Assembly: GCA_027625915.1 (NCBI GenBank)
Contig: JANTQA010000021.1
Location: 310,001 to 374,000 of the forward strand
Origin: Anaeramoeba flamelloides
Lineage: Eukaryota; Metamonada; Anaeramoebidae
Direction: 5' to 3'
DNA: 64,000 nt
The notes under the pieces are model-generated. The model was not told where the DNA came from. It worked only from the letters and a program-made list of their open reading frames with translations, and ran no database searches. A program made the position numbers and the translations under genes. Numbering within the stretch: the stretch's first letter is position 1; the number at the start of each line of letters is the position of its first letter. This document shows positions 1 to 12,462 of the stretch, piece by piece.

Positions 1-769
1 AAAAAGTGTATTTTTTTCTGAAAAAATTGGAAAAAAAAAATTAAAAAAATTAAAAATTGAAAAAGTTATTTTTTTGAGGCTTTTTTTAACATATAGCTAT
101 AACTCCTTAAATAGAGTTGCCAAATGTTTTTAAACTTTCAAAAACATGATTAAATTGTGTAATTTCTGCATTTTTATTTCTTAAAGATTCAGTAACACAC
201 TAGAAAATTTTTTTCAAATTTTTTGTTTCCACTTCACTAGTATGAAAAAATAAATTCAGCCCCACTGAGATATAGAAAAAAATAACCCAAAATTCAATTT
301 TTTTAATCAAAAAAATTTTTTTTAGATGATAATGACTATTTTTTATTTTTCAATGTGTAATAAGTTCTCATTTTTTTCCGAATTATGTACCCCCATTTTT
401 CAAAACTCTCTAGTCAAAAATAAAATAAAAAAAAATTTTTTTTTTCAATTTTTTCTCAATTAAAATTATTTAATTTTGGAAAAGGAGATGTTTGTAGTAA
501 AATAATTTGACATTAAAACTCGATTTTTTAATATTTTTCAACGATTTAAATTACAAAAAAAAAAATCAATTTTTTTTTTTTTTTTTTTATTTTTGAAGAG
601 AGAAAATTGCTTTTCTCCTGTGTGCCCTAATTTCTAAACTTTTTTTTAGAAATTTTGTTAAAGAATCACAAATTTTATTATCATTTACTAATGATAATAT
701 ATATGATAATTCTTTTTATTAATAATATCTCCGATATTATTAATTTTTTTATTTTTTTCAAAAAATTCA
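1..769. other. AT-rich stretch without a recognisable gene
   Basis: Dominated by A and T homopolymer runs, with no open frame of convincing composition. It lies on the 3' side of the minus-strand LINE that follows, so part of it may be that element's 3' untranslated region. No clear target-site duplication or tail boundary could be fixed. Confidence 0.5.
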
Positions 770-2880
770 GATATCCAGATTTTTCGATTTATTTTATAGG
801 CCAGACAGTCCCAGAAAAATGATCGAAATCTTCAATGATATCAATATTTAACTTTTCTTTACATAAATCACAATTTTTATTTTTATTTTTACTTGTTACA
901 TAAGAGTACCTATTTAAACAATTAGTAAAATTTCGAAATTTTAGAATTGTTTTTTGAAGCTTTCCAGTTTAAATATTTTTTGTTGTTTGAAATTGCAATT
1001 TTGTTGTTTTATAATTTTTAGATATTGTTGAACTTTCCAACTAGGTGAATTTTCCAATTCGGTTAATCGAAAAACTTTTAATTCTAAATCTAATAATTTT
1101 AATCCCTTAGTGTGCCAATTAATATTTTCATTTTCCAATTTTCGAAAATTTAGTATTGTTTTTAATTTTTACAAATTTAAGAAATCTAATTTTTCTATCA
1201 ATTTATATTTTCTTCGGTATACTTTTAATCTAGCGAGATCAATTTTTGCTTCAGTTTTATAAATTAATCGAGGTGAATGGATATTAATTTGTAAGAAATT
1301 TGTGACTGATTTATTGATAAATCTATCAATTCTTTCAAAATCATTTTGTTTCAAGTCAAATATTTCAAGACCATAATAAAGTTGACTTAAAATGAGAGCT
1401 TTGAAAGAAGTTATTTTGACTCCATTGTTGAGTTTATTTTGTTGAAACAATCGATTAAGTGTTTCCAAGTACTTTTCTACTTTTTTGAAATTATATTTAA
1501 GATGTGTGTTTTTTTCTAACTAAATCCCAAGATAAAAAATATCTTTTAATTCTTTTTTATATTTGGTTTTTTTATTATGTGGGTTCATCCCGAATCTTTT
1601 TATTATTTCAAAAATCCTTTCTAAATTAATTTTTAGAGAGATTAATGGCCCTTTCATAATAAGAATCAGATCATCTGCATACATTCGAACATGAACAGCT
1701 AAAGTTTTTAACTTTTCTAGTAGGAAATGAGATATTAGTGCGAAGAGAATTGGTGATTAGGGACATCCTTGATAAACTCCAATTCCTTCTTTTTTGTAAT
1801 ATCTCAAGAGCCAATTTTTAATTGTTTCATTTTTGATAAATTTTTTAATAGATTGATATATTAACGAGTGTTGTATAAAGTCAAAACATTTTTGTATTTC
1901 TATAGTAACTACAAAGTATTCTGTATTTTTATTTTTATTTTTTATTTTTTTAAATTTTCTTAATAAATTTAAAACAGCAATTCTTGTTCCAAAATATTTT
2001 TTAAATCCAAATTGTTTTTTTTGAAATCAAGTCCCATGAGTCTTGAATTACAATGTATATTAATTTAAAAAAAAATCTTGGAAGAGATTGATTTATAGAG
2101 ATAGGTCGATAATTTAATGGTTCGCCTTCATCCCCCCGATTTATGAATAAATAATAAATTTCTTTTTTTTTAATAAAATTTATACTTTTTTCAGTTTCGT
2201 CTGTTATCCAATTTAAAAAAAATATTTTGAACTGTTTTAATAAAATAATTATAATTTAATAAATATTGAATTGGTTGGTTTTTTATTAACTTATAATGAT
2301 TTATTTTGTCAAATTCTTTAACTGATTTATTTTTTTGAAATTTGATTATTTCTTTAATTTTATCTTGATCAAAAATTTCCTATATGTCAATTGGATTTAA
2401 TGAATTTTTATTAATTTTAAATTTTTTAATATAATTAATTATATTTGTATTAGGTTTTTTGACTAATTGATTTTACAAAATCGTTATACACTGTGAATAT
2501 GGTTTCATTATTTAAAAATATTTTTGTAGAAGTTTCTCTTATTTTATTTAATGTTTTCCAAAAGTTTTTTATTTTTATTATATTCTTCATTTATTTGATT
2601 AAGTAATTTTAAGTAATTTAATTCATTAATTTTTTTTGATTTTATGTAAAGTTTCATTTTTATCAAACAATTTATAAAGTAAATTATTAATTTTTAATTT
2701 ATCTTGTTTGATATCAAATACTATTCTTTCTTTCTGTTTATATTTTTTATTAAATAAAATAAAATTTTCTTCATTTAAATTAAAATTCTGTCGAGAAAAG
2801 AATTGGGGAAAGTCTTCTTGAAAGGTTGGAATATCTTTAATTTTATAGATATCATTGATTTCCCAAAAAAAAAAAATCAA
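770..2880 (-). mobile_element. Degraded, 5'-truncated LINE (non-LTR retrotransposon) reverse transcriptase
   Basis: Read on the minus strand, this holds the core of a LINE ORF2. Visible motifs in order are the RT motif NYRPIS (2097-2114), QGCP followed by SPILF near 1757, the catalytic YADD box (1670-1681), a YLGI motif near 1525, a thumb-like segment (1169-1468), and a C-terminal CxxC (861-872) followed by a His near 820, as in the Cys/His tail of LINEs. It is broken: TAA (1757-1759) interrupts the QGCPLSP motif, TAG (1520-1522) follows YLGI, and a one-base shift seems to lie after the tail His. No endonuclease domain is visible upstream, which fits ordinary 5' truncation. The pieces share one order and strand, so this is one element. 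The clade is not determined. Confidence 0.85.
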
Positions 2881-3461
2881 TTTTTATGATCATTTTTTTT
2901 TTTTACATTTTTTCTAAGTTATTTATAAAAGTTTTTTATTAACATTTTTTAGGAAAATTTTTTGGAATGTTTTATATTATGTTTTGGAATTTTTGAAAAA
3001 AAAAATGATTTTTTTTGAATTTTTGTTAAATGAATTGTAATTGGTTTTTTTTTGGTAATTTTTTTTTGATTTTTTTTAAAAAAATTAGAGTTCTTTAATT
3101 TAAATAAGAAATGAATTATAGTAAAAAAGGGTGGAAAGTAATTATTTTAATCTTTTCTAGTTACACCATAAAACAATTTGTGTTTAATTTGATATGATAT
3201 ATTATTATGTCTGAGAATTGTTTTTAACCTATCCTATAAACAGTTTTCAAAATAAAACTCTTAAAAGTAAGGTTCTTGTTCAAATATTTATTTTTTTTGT
3301 ATTATTAAATTGTTCTAATTTATCTTGAAAAATGTTGTTTTCTTTTCATTTTTTTTATTTTCTTTTGAAATTTTTTTTATTTTTTAAATAAAATTACAAA
3401 AAACAATGAAAAATTAATAAAAATTATTAGTATAAAAAGGGCCAACAAAGGATATTCGAAC
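2881..3461. other. AT-rich spacer
   Basis: T- and A-run-rich sequence upstream of the truncated LINE. No endonuclease-like frame continues the LINE here, and no gene or repeat copy is seen. Confidence 0.4.
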
Positions 3462-3895
3462 AGTACCGATTTGGATCACGTACGATCATCAAATTTTCAT
3501 GATCGTACGCGAGTTCTTTCCAATTAAAAACAGGCTTTATTTCAAGTAAATAAAGCCTGTTTTAACTTTTAGCACCTTTCATTAAAGATCTTGCTTGGCT
3601 ATTTTTTTATTAAGAAGAAGAAGAAAGAACAAGAAAAAGAAGAAGAAAACAAGAACAAGAATAGAACAAGAAGATGAAAATGAAAGAGTAATAGTAGTAA
3701 TAATAGTAACAATAGTAATAGTAATCACAATAACAATAACAACACCAAAGTAATAACAAAGAACAATAATAACAACAACAACAACAACAAAAACAACAAA
3801 AACAACAACAACAACAATAATAATCATAATCATAATAACAATAACAATAATAATAACAATAATAACAACAACAATAATAACAATAGGGGTGGCAA
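3462..3895 (+). repeat. Hairpin-bearing repeat, copy 1, with (AAC/AAT)n tail
   Basis: The first of two direct copies spaced about 485 bp apart. It opens with an 11-bp stem and 9-nt loop (stems 3479-3489 and 3499-3509). A perfect 15-bp stem with a 5-nt loop follows (3528-3542 and 3548-3562, arm AAACAGGCTTTATTT). After about 50 bp of shared sequence it runs into a long A-rich trinucleotide microsatellite (about 3610-3880). A fixed head and A-rich simple-repeat tail resemble a SINE-like insertion, but no RNA-polymerase-III promoter boxes or coding content were recognised. Confidence 0.7.
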
Positions 3896-3946
3896 TGGCA
3901 ATGAACTATAATGATGATAAAAAGAGTTAATAGTGGCTATTAAAAG

Positions 3947-4238
3947 AGTACTAATTTGGCTCACGTACGATCACCAAATTTTCATGATCGTGTTGAATCG
4001 TTTCCATTTAAAAACAGGCTTTATTTCAAGTAAATAAATCCTGTTTTAACTTTTAGCAATGTTCATTAAAGATCATGTTCTTGGCTATTTTTTTTTTAAT
4101 AAGAAGAACACAAAAGAACAAGAATAAGAAGAAAATAAAAACAAGAACAAGAACAAGACTATGAAAAAGAACAATATTAAAAGTAATAGTAATAATAATA
4201 GCAATCACAATAGCAATCACAAAAACAATAAATATCAC
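3947..4238 (+). repeat. Hairpin-bearing repeat, copy 2
   Basis: A direct second copy of the unit at 3462. The first hairpin has decayed. The second is kept with one mismatched pair (4012-4026 and 4032-4046). The following region and the A-rich trinucleotide tail (about 4095-4235) are shared. Both copies lie in the same orientation, so tandem duplication or two insertions are equally possible. Confidence 0.7.
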
Positions 4239-5631
4239 AAACTTTAATAACTGTTCAATTGAATAAATTATTTTTTATAATTTTTTTTCTTCTTTTTTGT
4301 GAGTTGATAAAAAAAATAAAATTATTTTTTCTTCTTATTATTTTTTTTGGTTTTAATTTTTTTTTGTATTGAGTAACATTCAAGACAAAACTAATAGTAT
4401 TTACTTTTTCAAGACTCAGATAACTCAGTGTTAATGAAAAAAATTGAAGCATTTTTTTTTACAAAATATGAACAGAATAAATTTGAAAAAAATTTTCAAT
4501 AAAATTATTAAATTTTTTTTTTCAACTAAAAAATTTTTTTTCAGCTGAAGAACGAATTTTTTTTCAAATTGGTTAAAAAGTTGGAAAAATGATTTTTTAA
4601 GTCATAATTTAGAGAAAAGATTGTACTCATCTAAAGAATTTATTGCAGGGGATTTTTTAAAATGAGAAAAAAAAAATTTTAAAAAAATATCAAAAAATGC
4701 AATCTGAAAATTTTGATAAAAAATAGTTATTTTCAGAGAATCAAAAGTTTTTACAAAATGGATAAATTTATTACTTTGAAATTTTTTTTTTGAAAATTGA
4801 AAACAAAAAATAAAAAAAAATAATAAAAAAAAAATTTTTTTTTTGACAATAAATTTTTTAAGAATCATAAAAGTTAATTTTGAAAAACAATATTTATTTA
4901 CTGGTATTGTATATAAAAAAGTTTGATCATTTTTGAGAGAAATGAAAATATAAAATTGATAATTTCAAAAAAAAAAAAAAATTGAAAAAAATCAATAATA
5001 AAAAAATCAATTTTAAATAGGGGTTTTTTAACATTTTTTTGAATTTTTTTAGCAAACACCCTTTTAATTTTTTTTTAAAATATAAATTTTTAAATAACTA
5101 TAAAGGTTGTTTATTATTTTCTTTCTTAGAGCAGTTTAAAAAAAAAAAAAAAATGAAAAAAAATTAAAATTTTTTTCATGTTAGTGTTGTGTTATACTCT
5201 AAAAAAAAAAAAAAAAAATATAATGAATCCTAAAGATCCGAAATTAAATTTTTATTCACATTTAAATAATTCAAAAAATGAAAATAAAAAAATAACATTC
5301 ATTAAAGATTATTTATTTCATAATGACATGTGTTTGTGTTACAAAATTCAGATAATATATTGTAAATAAATATATAATGAGAAAATATAATATTTATTTT
5401 AAATAATTTCCATTATTTTTTTTAAATGTATAACATTTCAAAATTACAAAATGTTAATACAATTAAATTAAAATAATAATCATAATAATTTGTCAAAAGA
5501 ATTTTTTTCTTTTTTCTTTTTGATTCAGTTTTTTTTTTTTTTCTATTACTTTTTTTAAAAAAAATGTGGGGATTTAAATAAAAAGAAAAGATAGAAATTG
5601 TGATTTTATTTAAACAGTTTTTATTCAGTTT
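4239..5631. other. AT-rich spacer; one doubtful small frame
   Basis: Long A and T runs. The only frame worth noting is 5223-5369 (+), from an ATG after an A-run; it encodes about 48 Lys/Asn-rich residues with no recognisable domain. I do not call it a gene. Confidence 0.4.
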
Positions 5632-8600
5632 TTATTTAATTCCAGATTTGTGTTCATTGAGGATTTGAAAGAGTTTGTCGTGATTTGTTTTTTGTTTTTC
5701 AATTAAAAGTTCCATTTCTTTTAGTTTATTTTTCAGGAATATGTTTTCATTTTTAAGATTATTTCTTTTATTAATTTCTTCATTTGAGAGAAGTAGTTTT
5801 TCTTGAAGATGATCTTCTATTTGGAAAAAAAAATTAAAATAAATCAAAATTGTAGAAAGTTAAAAAATAATGAAGAAGAGGGTTGATAAGAATTTTAAAA
5901 ATAATCATAAAAATAAGATATTTAAATTAGAGAATAGCTAAAAAAATAATTTAAAGGAAAGAAATGAAAAAAATTACCAAGTTTCCTATATCGGGTTCTT
6001 GAATCTCTTGTGATTATTATTGTTTTTTCTCTTAATTTTTCAATCTGTGAATTTTTTTTTTGAAGCAATGTGTTAAAAATTGTTTCAAATCTATGAAATT
6101 CATCAATGACTTTTTTTTCTGCTGTGGAATCATTTGTTGAGCGTACAGCTCTTTTTATATTATCTTGGAAATTCATAAATTCTTCATCCATATCTATATT
6201 ATCAATTATAAGAGATAAATATGGTTTTTGTTCATTATAATTGGATTTTGTGATGTTTTTGGTGTTTTTATTGCTGTTGCTTGTGTTAATTGTGTTATTT
6301 TGGTCGTTACTTTCGTTGTCTGTATTGTCACTGTAATTACTATTGTTGTTTGTTTTTGTAATTGTCAAATTTGAATTGGCTGATTTAGTTAATGATTGGT
6401 TATCTGTGAAATTGTCGGTGAAAGATCCAAATGAATATTCTGAAAGATTTGTAGATTCTGAATTAAGATCAAATTTTTGATTTTTTTGATTAAACGTGTT
6501 CAGGAAGTCAACAGAATTAACACTTTCCTTACTCAAATCTTTTGAAATAGAAGAATTTAATGATGCAAAAGATTTAATGGATTTTAACAAAATGTCGTTT
6601 GGGTTATTAATTCGTCTCCAAATAGATTGGCAATGAGTTTTTTTCTTGACGCGGATTATGGTCAAATATACTTGGACATAGAACAATTCACCAGTCACTG
6701 TTTGGTGTTGCCAAATGAAATCAAATCTTCCGTCTTTACTACTATTGAAATTAAATGATAATAATTATAAAGATCAATTCCAATTTATATTTTATCGATT
6801 TTTGATTAAAAAGAAATCCAAAAATTAATTTTGAAATAAAAGAAGAAAAATAAAAAGAATAAAAAAGATTAACAAAAAATGAAACAAATTTTTTTTATAT
6901 TCACAAACAATAGATGCTTTCTTATATAATAGATGTATATAGATATAGATACAGGGTATTTTCAACAAAAAGTGACATTTTTTTTTTTATATTTCAGATA
7001 ATATTCTCTTTTTGAGTTGTTCTATCTATTTGCAAATTGGTAATATAAAATTAAAAGGGATATTAATACTGATTAAATTGGTGCCTTATTGCGTATACTG
7101 CTTTCCTCCTATTTAAAAAAAATGAAAATTTTTTTTTCAATTCCCAAAATAATTCTCTAAGAGGGAGCCGTAACAAATAAAAAGAAAACACAAAATCAAT
7201 TAGAAATGATATTTTCAGTAAGATTTAATAATGCTCTTACCTATTGAACTTTTGTGCAAAAATTTAACATCAAAATAAATTAAAAAAATAATATTTAAGA
7301 CTGGAAAAGTTTAGTTGGTGGTTTGTTTAATCGTGGTGTCAATTAAAATCATTTTACATTTGTTGAAATATTAAATCTAACAAAATTTTCTTCTACTTTC
7401 CAAAAATGGTTTTATACAATATCAAAGTCAAAATCCGACTATTTAATTTAACTTAATATGGTTAGGGTAGGTTAGGTTATATTGTGATTGGACTTTTTAG
7501 AGCGGGCACTTTAAGGACTATCTTTATTATATTATCTGTGAGAGCTGAAAACCAATGTAATAGATAGATATAATTATTTAAAAGAATACCTGTTAAAGGA
7601 AACACAAAATGTTGAAATTATAGGTTTTTTGGGACGATATTGAATGTAAATGAAAAAAAAAAAAATCATTTAATTTAACCAAAAACTTTTCAAAATTATC
7701 GAACAGCAAACTAAATATAAAAATCAATTTTTTTTATCTCTTATTCCTCTTAGTTTCTAATTTAGATTCAAGTAAATGTATACTATTGTGTACAGCTCTA
7801 GAGGAAAGTTAAATGAAGTGGAAATTAAGAGGATTTTGATTTTTGAAACTTTTCAAGGAAAAATTCAAATTTGGATGATGAAAATAAGGGAAAATTATGA
7901 TTTTTCAAAATTGGTCAAATTCTCCATTTTTTTCACAATAGTTAATTCTATTGAAATATCTTGGCTGTGGGTATTTAAAACCCTTTCCGGGTAGGTTAAG
8001 GTATGTTACGGTGGGTTTGGGTGGTTTGGATGGTATGTTAGAGAATTTTGGTACGGATTTTGTAAAAAAAAATAATTAAGAGACGAATTGGACTTTTTTT
8101 GTTTGTTTTAAGGGGGGGGGGGGGGGGGGGGATTAACTTTGGAAGTTAAAATTGGGCTTCGAACAAATTTTTAAGAATATTTAGTATTGATAATTTCAAT
8201 ATTTTGGATTTTCGGCAATTTAAGTAATGAACTACCTAATCACAAAATAATCTTTTTGATTTTTCCTCTCACAAGCCTTAAAAACCATTAAGAATTTTTC
8301 ACAATGATGATAATAATCAAGAAACTCTTCAAAAATACTAAAAAATTCAATTTGAAATTTGAAATTTAATAATATATCAAAAAATAAACTATTTTTCAAA
8401 AAATGTTGGTTCACTTTATAATGTTAATGGGAATGGTGGTTGTGTTGTTTATTCCATTTTCTTATCAAAAAAATATTTTCTAATTTTTGGATCAGAATCA
8501 TTTTTTCTAATTTTGAAAATTTTAGTTTTGTTTTATCAAATTTTTGTTTTTGTTTTGTTTTTCTTTTGTTTTTCTTTTTCTTTTTCTAATTTTTCGGATC

Positions 8601-8672
8601 TGAAACATTTTTTTTTTTTTTTTGTACTTTTTTTTTCTTTTTCTTTGTTTTTGAAAAATTTTTCTTTTTTTT

Positions 8673-8715
<43 letters not shown>

Positions 8716-10440
8716 CAAAAGATCATGTGGAAAAAAAAAAGAGATCTTCGAAAAGACAAATAATCTTTAAGAAAATTTAGACTATGTAATATATTTTAAC
8801 ATGGATTTAATTTTTCATAAAAAATCTTGTTATTCAACTTTTTTTCAGTGAAAGTTCAGTAAGAAAAAATCGGGAATGCTCATTTCTAAAATTGATACTT
8901 TACTTTTTTTTTAGTTTTTGGTTTTATTTTTTTTTTTAATAAAACAGTCTTTTTTATTTTTTGGAAAATTGAAAAGCAAATTACTTATAAGGTTTAATTG
9001 TTAGTTGTTCTTGAATACCAAAGAGTATATTTTTTCAATTGATTCTTTCAGGTGAGTTATAATTTTTGAAATGGAGTTAAGTTTTGCCCAAATGAATACT
9101 TTTCATACAAAACGAAATTTTAAATTTTAACCCAACATTCCTATCAAACAATAAAAAATTTGTTGGTCAAAAAAGTAATAACAGCTGACAACAAAATTTG
9201 GAGAGTCCTTCAGGTTTTGTTTATTCTTAGATTGTAATTTTGTTGTGGAAAGTGGTTTGAAAATTTTGTTCAATTTGTTCTTCAATTGACTTAGATGCCG
9301 ATTAATTTTTTCAAAAAATTAGAAAAACTTTGATTAAATTTGAAGAAATACTATTTGTTTTAAAATAAATGGAACAAAATTTTCATTCAGTTTTCAAAAA
9401 AAGATTTTAATAATCATGTTACATTTCGAACTTTGATTTCAAAAAATCAGCTTAAATCATTAATTTCCATCTGAGAATTGGGACTTTTGATGTTTGATAT
9501 TAATTATTGAGAGATGTGTTATTTTCGGAAAGCTAAATGAAAATTTGGATCTTTTTATTTTGCAATTAACAGTAATAAAGAGAATCTCAAACGACACTCA
9601 AACGAGAGATACTATTTTATAAAAAAATAAAAAAACAAAAATCTTCATTCCACTTTTAAAAAAAAAAATAAGAATAAAACAAAGCAACAAAAGTTTTCCA
9701 ATCTAAAAAGACAAAACCATAAAATAACCTAAACTTGACTTTTTAAGCCGTTGGGTTTTAACTTTGATATTTCATAAAAACATTTTGAGAAAGGAGAAGA
9801 TCATTTTGTTTGATTTATTTTTCACAGCCTTTGGATTTTTTTCTGCGAAATGTCGAAATTTTGAAACAGTTCAAAAACCAATTAAAAAATTTAATTTTTT
9901 GAATTTAGCAAATGAAATAAATCAAAAGCAAACGTTATTTGTAACTGTACTGTTAAAAACATTTCAAATTTGTGAAGAATAGATTTCGTTTGTTGAATTG
10001 AGATAAAAATTGTTAGAAAAACAATCTTAAAATAAATAACATTATAGCATTGTTTTCGAAAAAAGGTGAAGAGTGGACAGTTTCTTTTTTGTGCTTAGTG
10101 TTTTTTTTTGTGTTTTTTTTATGGGAAAGATTGTATCGTTGTTCGCAACAAAAAAAAATCGGAAAAGAATTTACTTTAAAATTTTTTCAGCAACCATAAG
10201 CGTAGCAGAAGCACTATCAATTCCCAAGTGGGGTTGTCGAAGGGGCGAGATCAATGCAACTGTGAGTTTTACGCCTTTTCTGTTTTTAATTTTCAGCATT
10301 TTTGCTGCTTTTCGATTCAAATATGAAAAGTGAAGTGTCTCACCCAATAAAAGGATCATTTCGTTTGATTTTGAAATCATTTTTAAGTATTTCTTCCATG
10401 ACTTTGGGGAAAGTGTTTTGTGTGCTGTCACGTTTCCCAT
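5632..10440 (-). CDS. PAS-domain protein with C-terminal coiled coil (three exons)
   Basis: Proposed exons on the minus strand are 10440-10175, 6741-5978 and 5816-5632 (404 residues). Both joins keep phase: AA|T across a 3.4-kb intron (GTAAAT donor, CAATAG acceptor) and G|AA across a 161-bp intron. The N-terminus MGNVTAHK could be N-myristoylated. Residues about 22-136 form a PAS fold. Exon 1 gives helix and core with ALISPLRQPHLGI, and exon 2 gives the strands FDFIWQHQTVTGE and VYLTII, matching the family's FEWxHxxxDG...V.LT pattern. An Asn/Ser-rich linker follows (about 140-260), then a heptad-rich coiled coil (about 300-404). PAS domains sense ligands or mediate dimer contacts; no kinase or cyclase output domain is present, so it may act as an adaptor. 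The family is reminiscent of Anaeramoeba proteins (inference). The ligand is unknown. Confidence 0.65.
7460..7479 (+). repeat. Telomere-like GGTTAGG tract
   Basis: A short run made of GGTTA, GGGTA and GGTTA units, unusual against the AT background. It resembles TTAGGG-type telomere sequence but is too short and irregular to be a real internal telomere. A second G/T-rich run at 7989-8040 is of the same flavour. Confidence 0.4.
8112..8131 (+). repeat. Run of 20 consecutive G
   Basis: An uninterrupted G homopolymer in otherwise AT-rich intronic sequence, able to form G-quadruplex structures. Shorter C runs occur at 25380-25389 and near 60310. Confidence 0.95.
8510..9095 (+). repeat. Dispersed repeat, copy 1 (second copy at 36640)
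   Basis: Shares several blocks in the same order with 36640-37322: a T-rich start, an AAAAGATCA.GTGGAAAAA block, a GATCTT block, then a CTTGAATAC.AAA block and a TTTCAGG.GAG..ATAATTTTTG block followed by AAATGG. The T-tract in between is expanded here. No coding content; ends are not fixed. Confidence 0.65.
9340..9580 (+). repeat. Direct repeat H, copy 1
   Basis: Diverged direct copy of 11850-12095. Shared blocks include AAATAAATG followed by AACAAAATTTTCATTC, a GAAAGCT block, and ATGAAAATTT..GATCTTTTT with CAATTAACAGTAAT at the end. The function is unknown; it is possibly a short transposon remnant. Confidence 0.6.
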
Positions 10441-12462
10441 TATTATTAAGCAAGGATATTTTTAAAAAAAAAAAAACAGAAAATGGTTTCAAAACTTTTT
10501 CTGAGTTTACTTGACAAATAATCAGCTGGATGTTCTATAGTGATAAGTTATGTTATGAGAGGTATACTTTCAATTATTCTAATTAGTAATTGGCCATTAA
10601 GGGCAAATTAGGTAAATATTGAATTCTTAATTTTTTGAAAGTTATTGTTTGAAATTTGAATCTTTTCCAAAACTTGAACACTCTTTTATAGTTGACGACG
10701 GGAAAGATGAATTTTCAAAACTATGGGCGTTTTAAATAGTAACACTTTCACATGAACAGGTTGTTTTGGAGAATTGTATTTTTTGGGAAGGAAATAGAAA
10801 TTTCAAAAAGGAAAATAATTCCAAATAATTTAAAACATACCAACTCCAAAATATTGATTTGTGAATTAAAATAAATTTTTTGGTATCACAAAACTCGGGT
10901 TTTTCTCTACTTTAAACAACTTCTTTATGAGTGAACGGGAAAAATTTTGTTTTTTTTTTTTAAATAATTACAAATTTTACTGGTGTTTGCAACATATTCG
11001 ATCAAAAACTTTTACTTCTTTTTCACTTTTACTTTTTTACAAATAGGTTTTTCAATCAGGAAATTGTAATTTCTTATCTCTTTTTTTTCGTTTGGCCATT
11101 TTTTCAAGATGAATTGAGTAGATTAGAATCATGAAGGAAAAATTCTCATTGAAAAAAAGGTTAATCAACCGAAATTTTATCAACTTTGTAATGTAAATAC
11201 CATACAAAATAAAAAAATTCTTTTGATTCAATGTACTATTACATAAAGGGATCTCAAATCCAGATAACCCATAACAGAAAGAGTGAACCAACTTATAGCT
11301 CGACTTTATACTTTATTTTTTCTTTCTTCAACTTTCGGGACCTTGCTTTCGTTTTTTTTTAGAATCTTCATTTTATAAGAGATATCGTAATTGAGTTAAA
11401 AATACATTCAATGTCAGCGTTTTCCTTCCCTTGGGTTTTGGAGACACAATTTTCGTAACTTCAAAAATGTACCTGTTCCAAAGAAGTGTTTTCAACTCTT
11501 AATTCAAATTCACAAACTTTAAAAAATCGAAATTGGTTGAGTAAGTGTCTGACAACCCAAAAAAAATTCTTTTTTAGTAATCTAAAAGCAAATTCAAAAA
11601 ATTTTTGTCACATCTATAAATTGAAAAAGAAAAATAAAAGAATGATTATTACAAGACTAAAAATTTGTTTTTAAAGTTATTTTGATAAAGGAGTTCTTGT
11701 TTTTCAAAGATTTATCCATTTTTCTCATTTTGGGAAAATTCTAAATTCAACATATTTCCAAATTAATTCAAACACTATTATTTTGGTTAAAGAATAAGGA
11801 AATCTTATTGTATTTAAAGATAGTGGAAAACTGTGATCTTTAAAAATAAGTAACCATTACTATTTATTGCAAAATAAATGAAACAAAATTTTCATTCTAC
11901 TTCACAAAAAAGCTTTTTTAAAATCAGGTAAACTTTTCAAATTTTTATTTCTGTAAATGAGCCTATTTTATTCATTCCTTTTCAAATTGGGGGATTTTGA
12001 TTGATTTGTTTGAAATATTGTGGAAAGCTGCTTTTTTGGAAAGAAAAATGAAAATTTTTGATCTTTTTAATGTTCAATTAACAGTAATTGCCACTCAAAA
12101 CTCGAAACAACCTTCCAATAACATTTTTGAAAACTTTCAATAAATAGTTTCGCGGTTGAAAAAAGTTGAATTTCAGCCTTTTACCCAAATTTTTAATCCA
12201 TTTGTATATTGTTTTTGATGAAGAAAAATGTGAGAAAAAAACCAAACAGAAAATTACAAATGTTACCAGAATTTTTTTTTGAGAAATCGATAAAAATTGG
12301 TAAAAAACCAAAACAAATACCTTGAAATTTAATTCTTTTTTAAATAATAATTAATGCCATAAACTTAATTATCGTTCGTGAATTAGTAATAAACGAAAAA
12401 TTTAAAGATGTTCGAAGGTTACCTTGAGATTTTTTCAATTTCAAATTTTATTGTTTAATATA
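10441..12462. other. Non-coding upstream region of the PAS gene
   Basis: Upstream (minus strand) of the PAS start codon. It holds the second copy of direct repeat H (11850-12095) and no convincing gene. Frames at 11052-11291 and 12078-12311 are Phe/Lys-rich and look like chance. Confidence 0.4.
11850..12095 (+). repeat. Direct repeat H, copy 2
   Basis: Partner of 9340-9580, about 2.5 kb apart in the same orientation, with block-wise conservation and small indels. Confidence 0.6.

Larger units (their letters stand above)
6742..10174 (-). other. 3.4-kb intron of the PAS gene
   Basis: Splits the PAS fold. It contains a telomere-like G-rich tract (7460-7479), a second G/T-rich tract (7989-8040), a run of 20 G (8112-8131), a long T-tract (about 8662-8715), one copy of a dispersed repeat (8510-9095) and one copy of a direct repeat (9340-9580). 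No exon-like frame is visible inside. Confidence 0.55.

Noticed and set aside
1520-1759. Idea that TAA/TAG are reassigned codons, because stops fall inside conserved RT motifs
   Set aside because: Host genes here (2078-, 734- and 959-residue products) use TAA and have no internal TAA/TAG/TGA; the LINE is simply decayed.
3582-4238. Minus-strand Val/Ile-rich frames
   Set aside because: They arise from the AAC/AAT microsatellite tails of the hairpin repeats.
8513-8770. Open frames over the T-tract (poly-Phe or poly-Lys)
   Set aside because: They translate a homopolymer and part of a dispersed repeat; composition is not protein-like.
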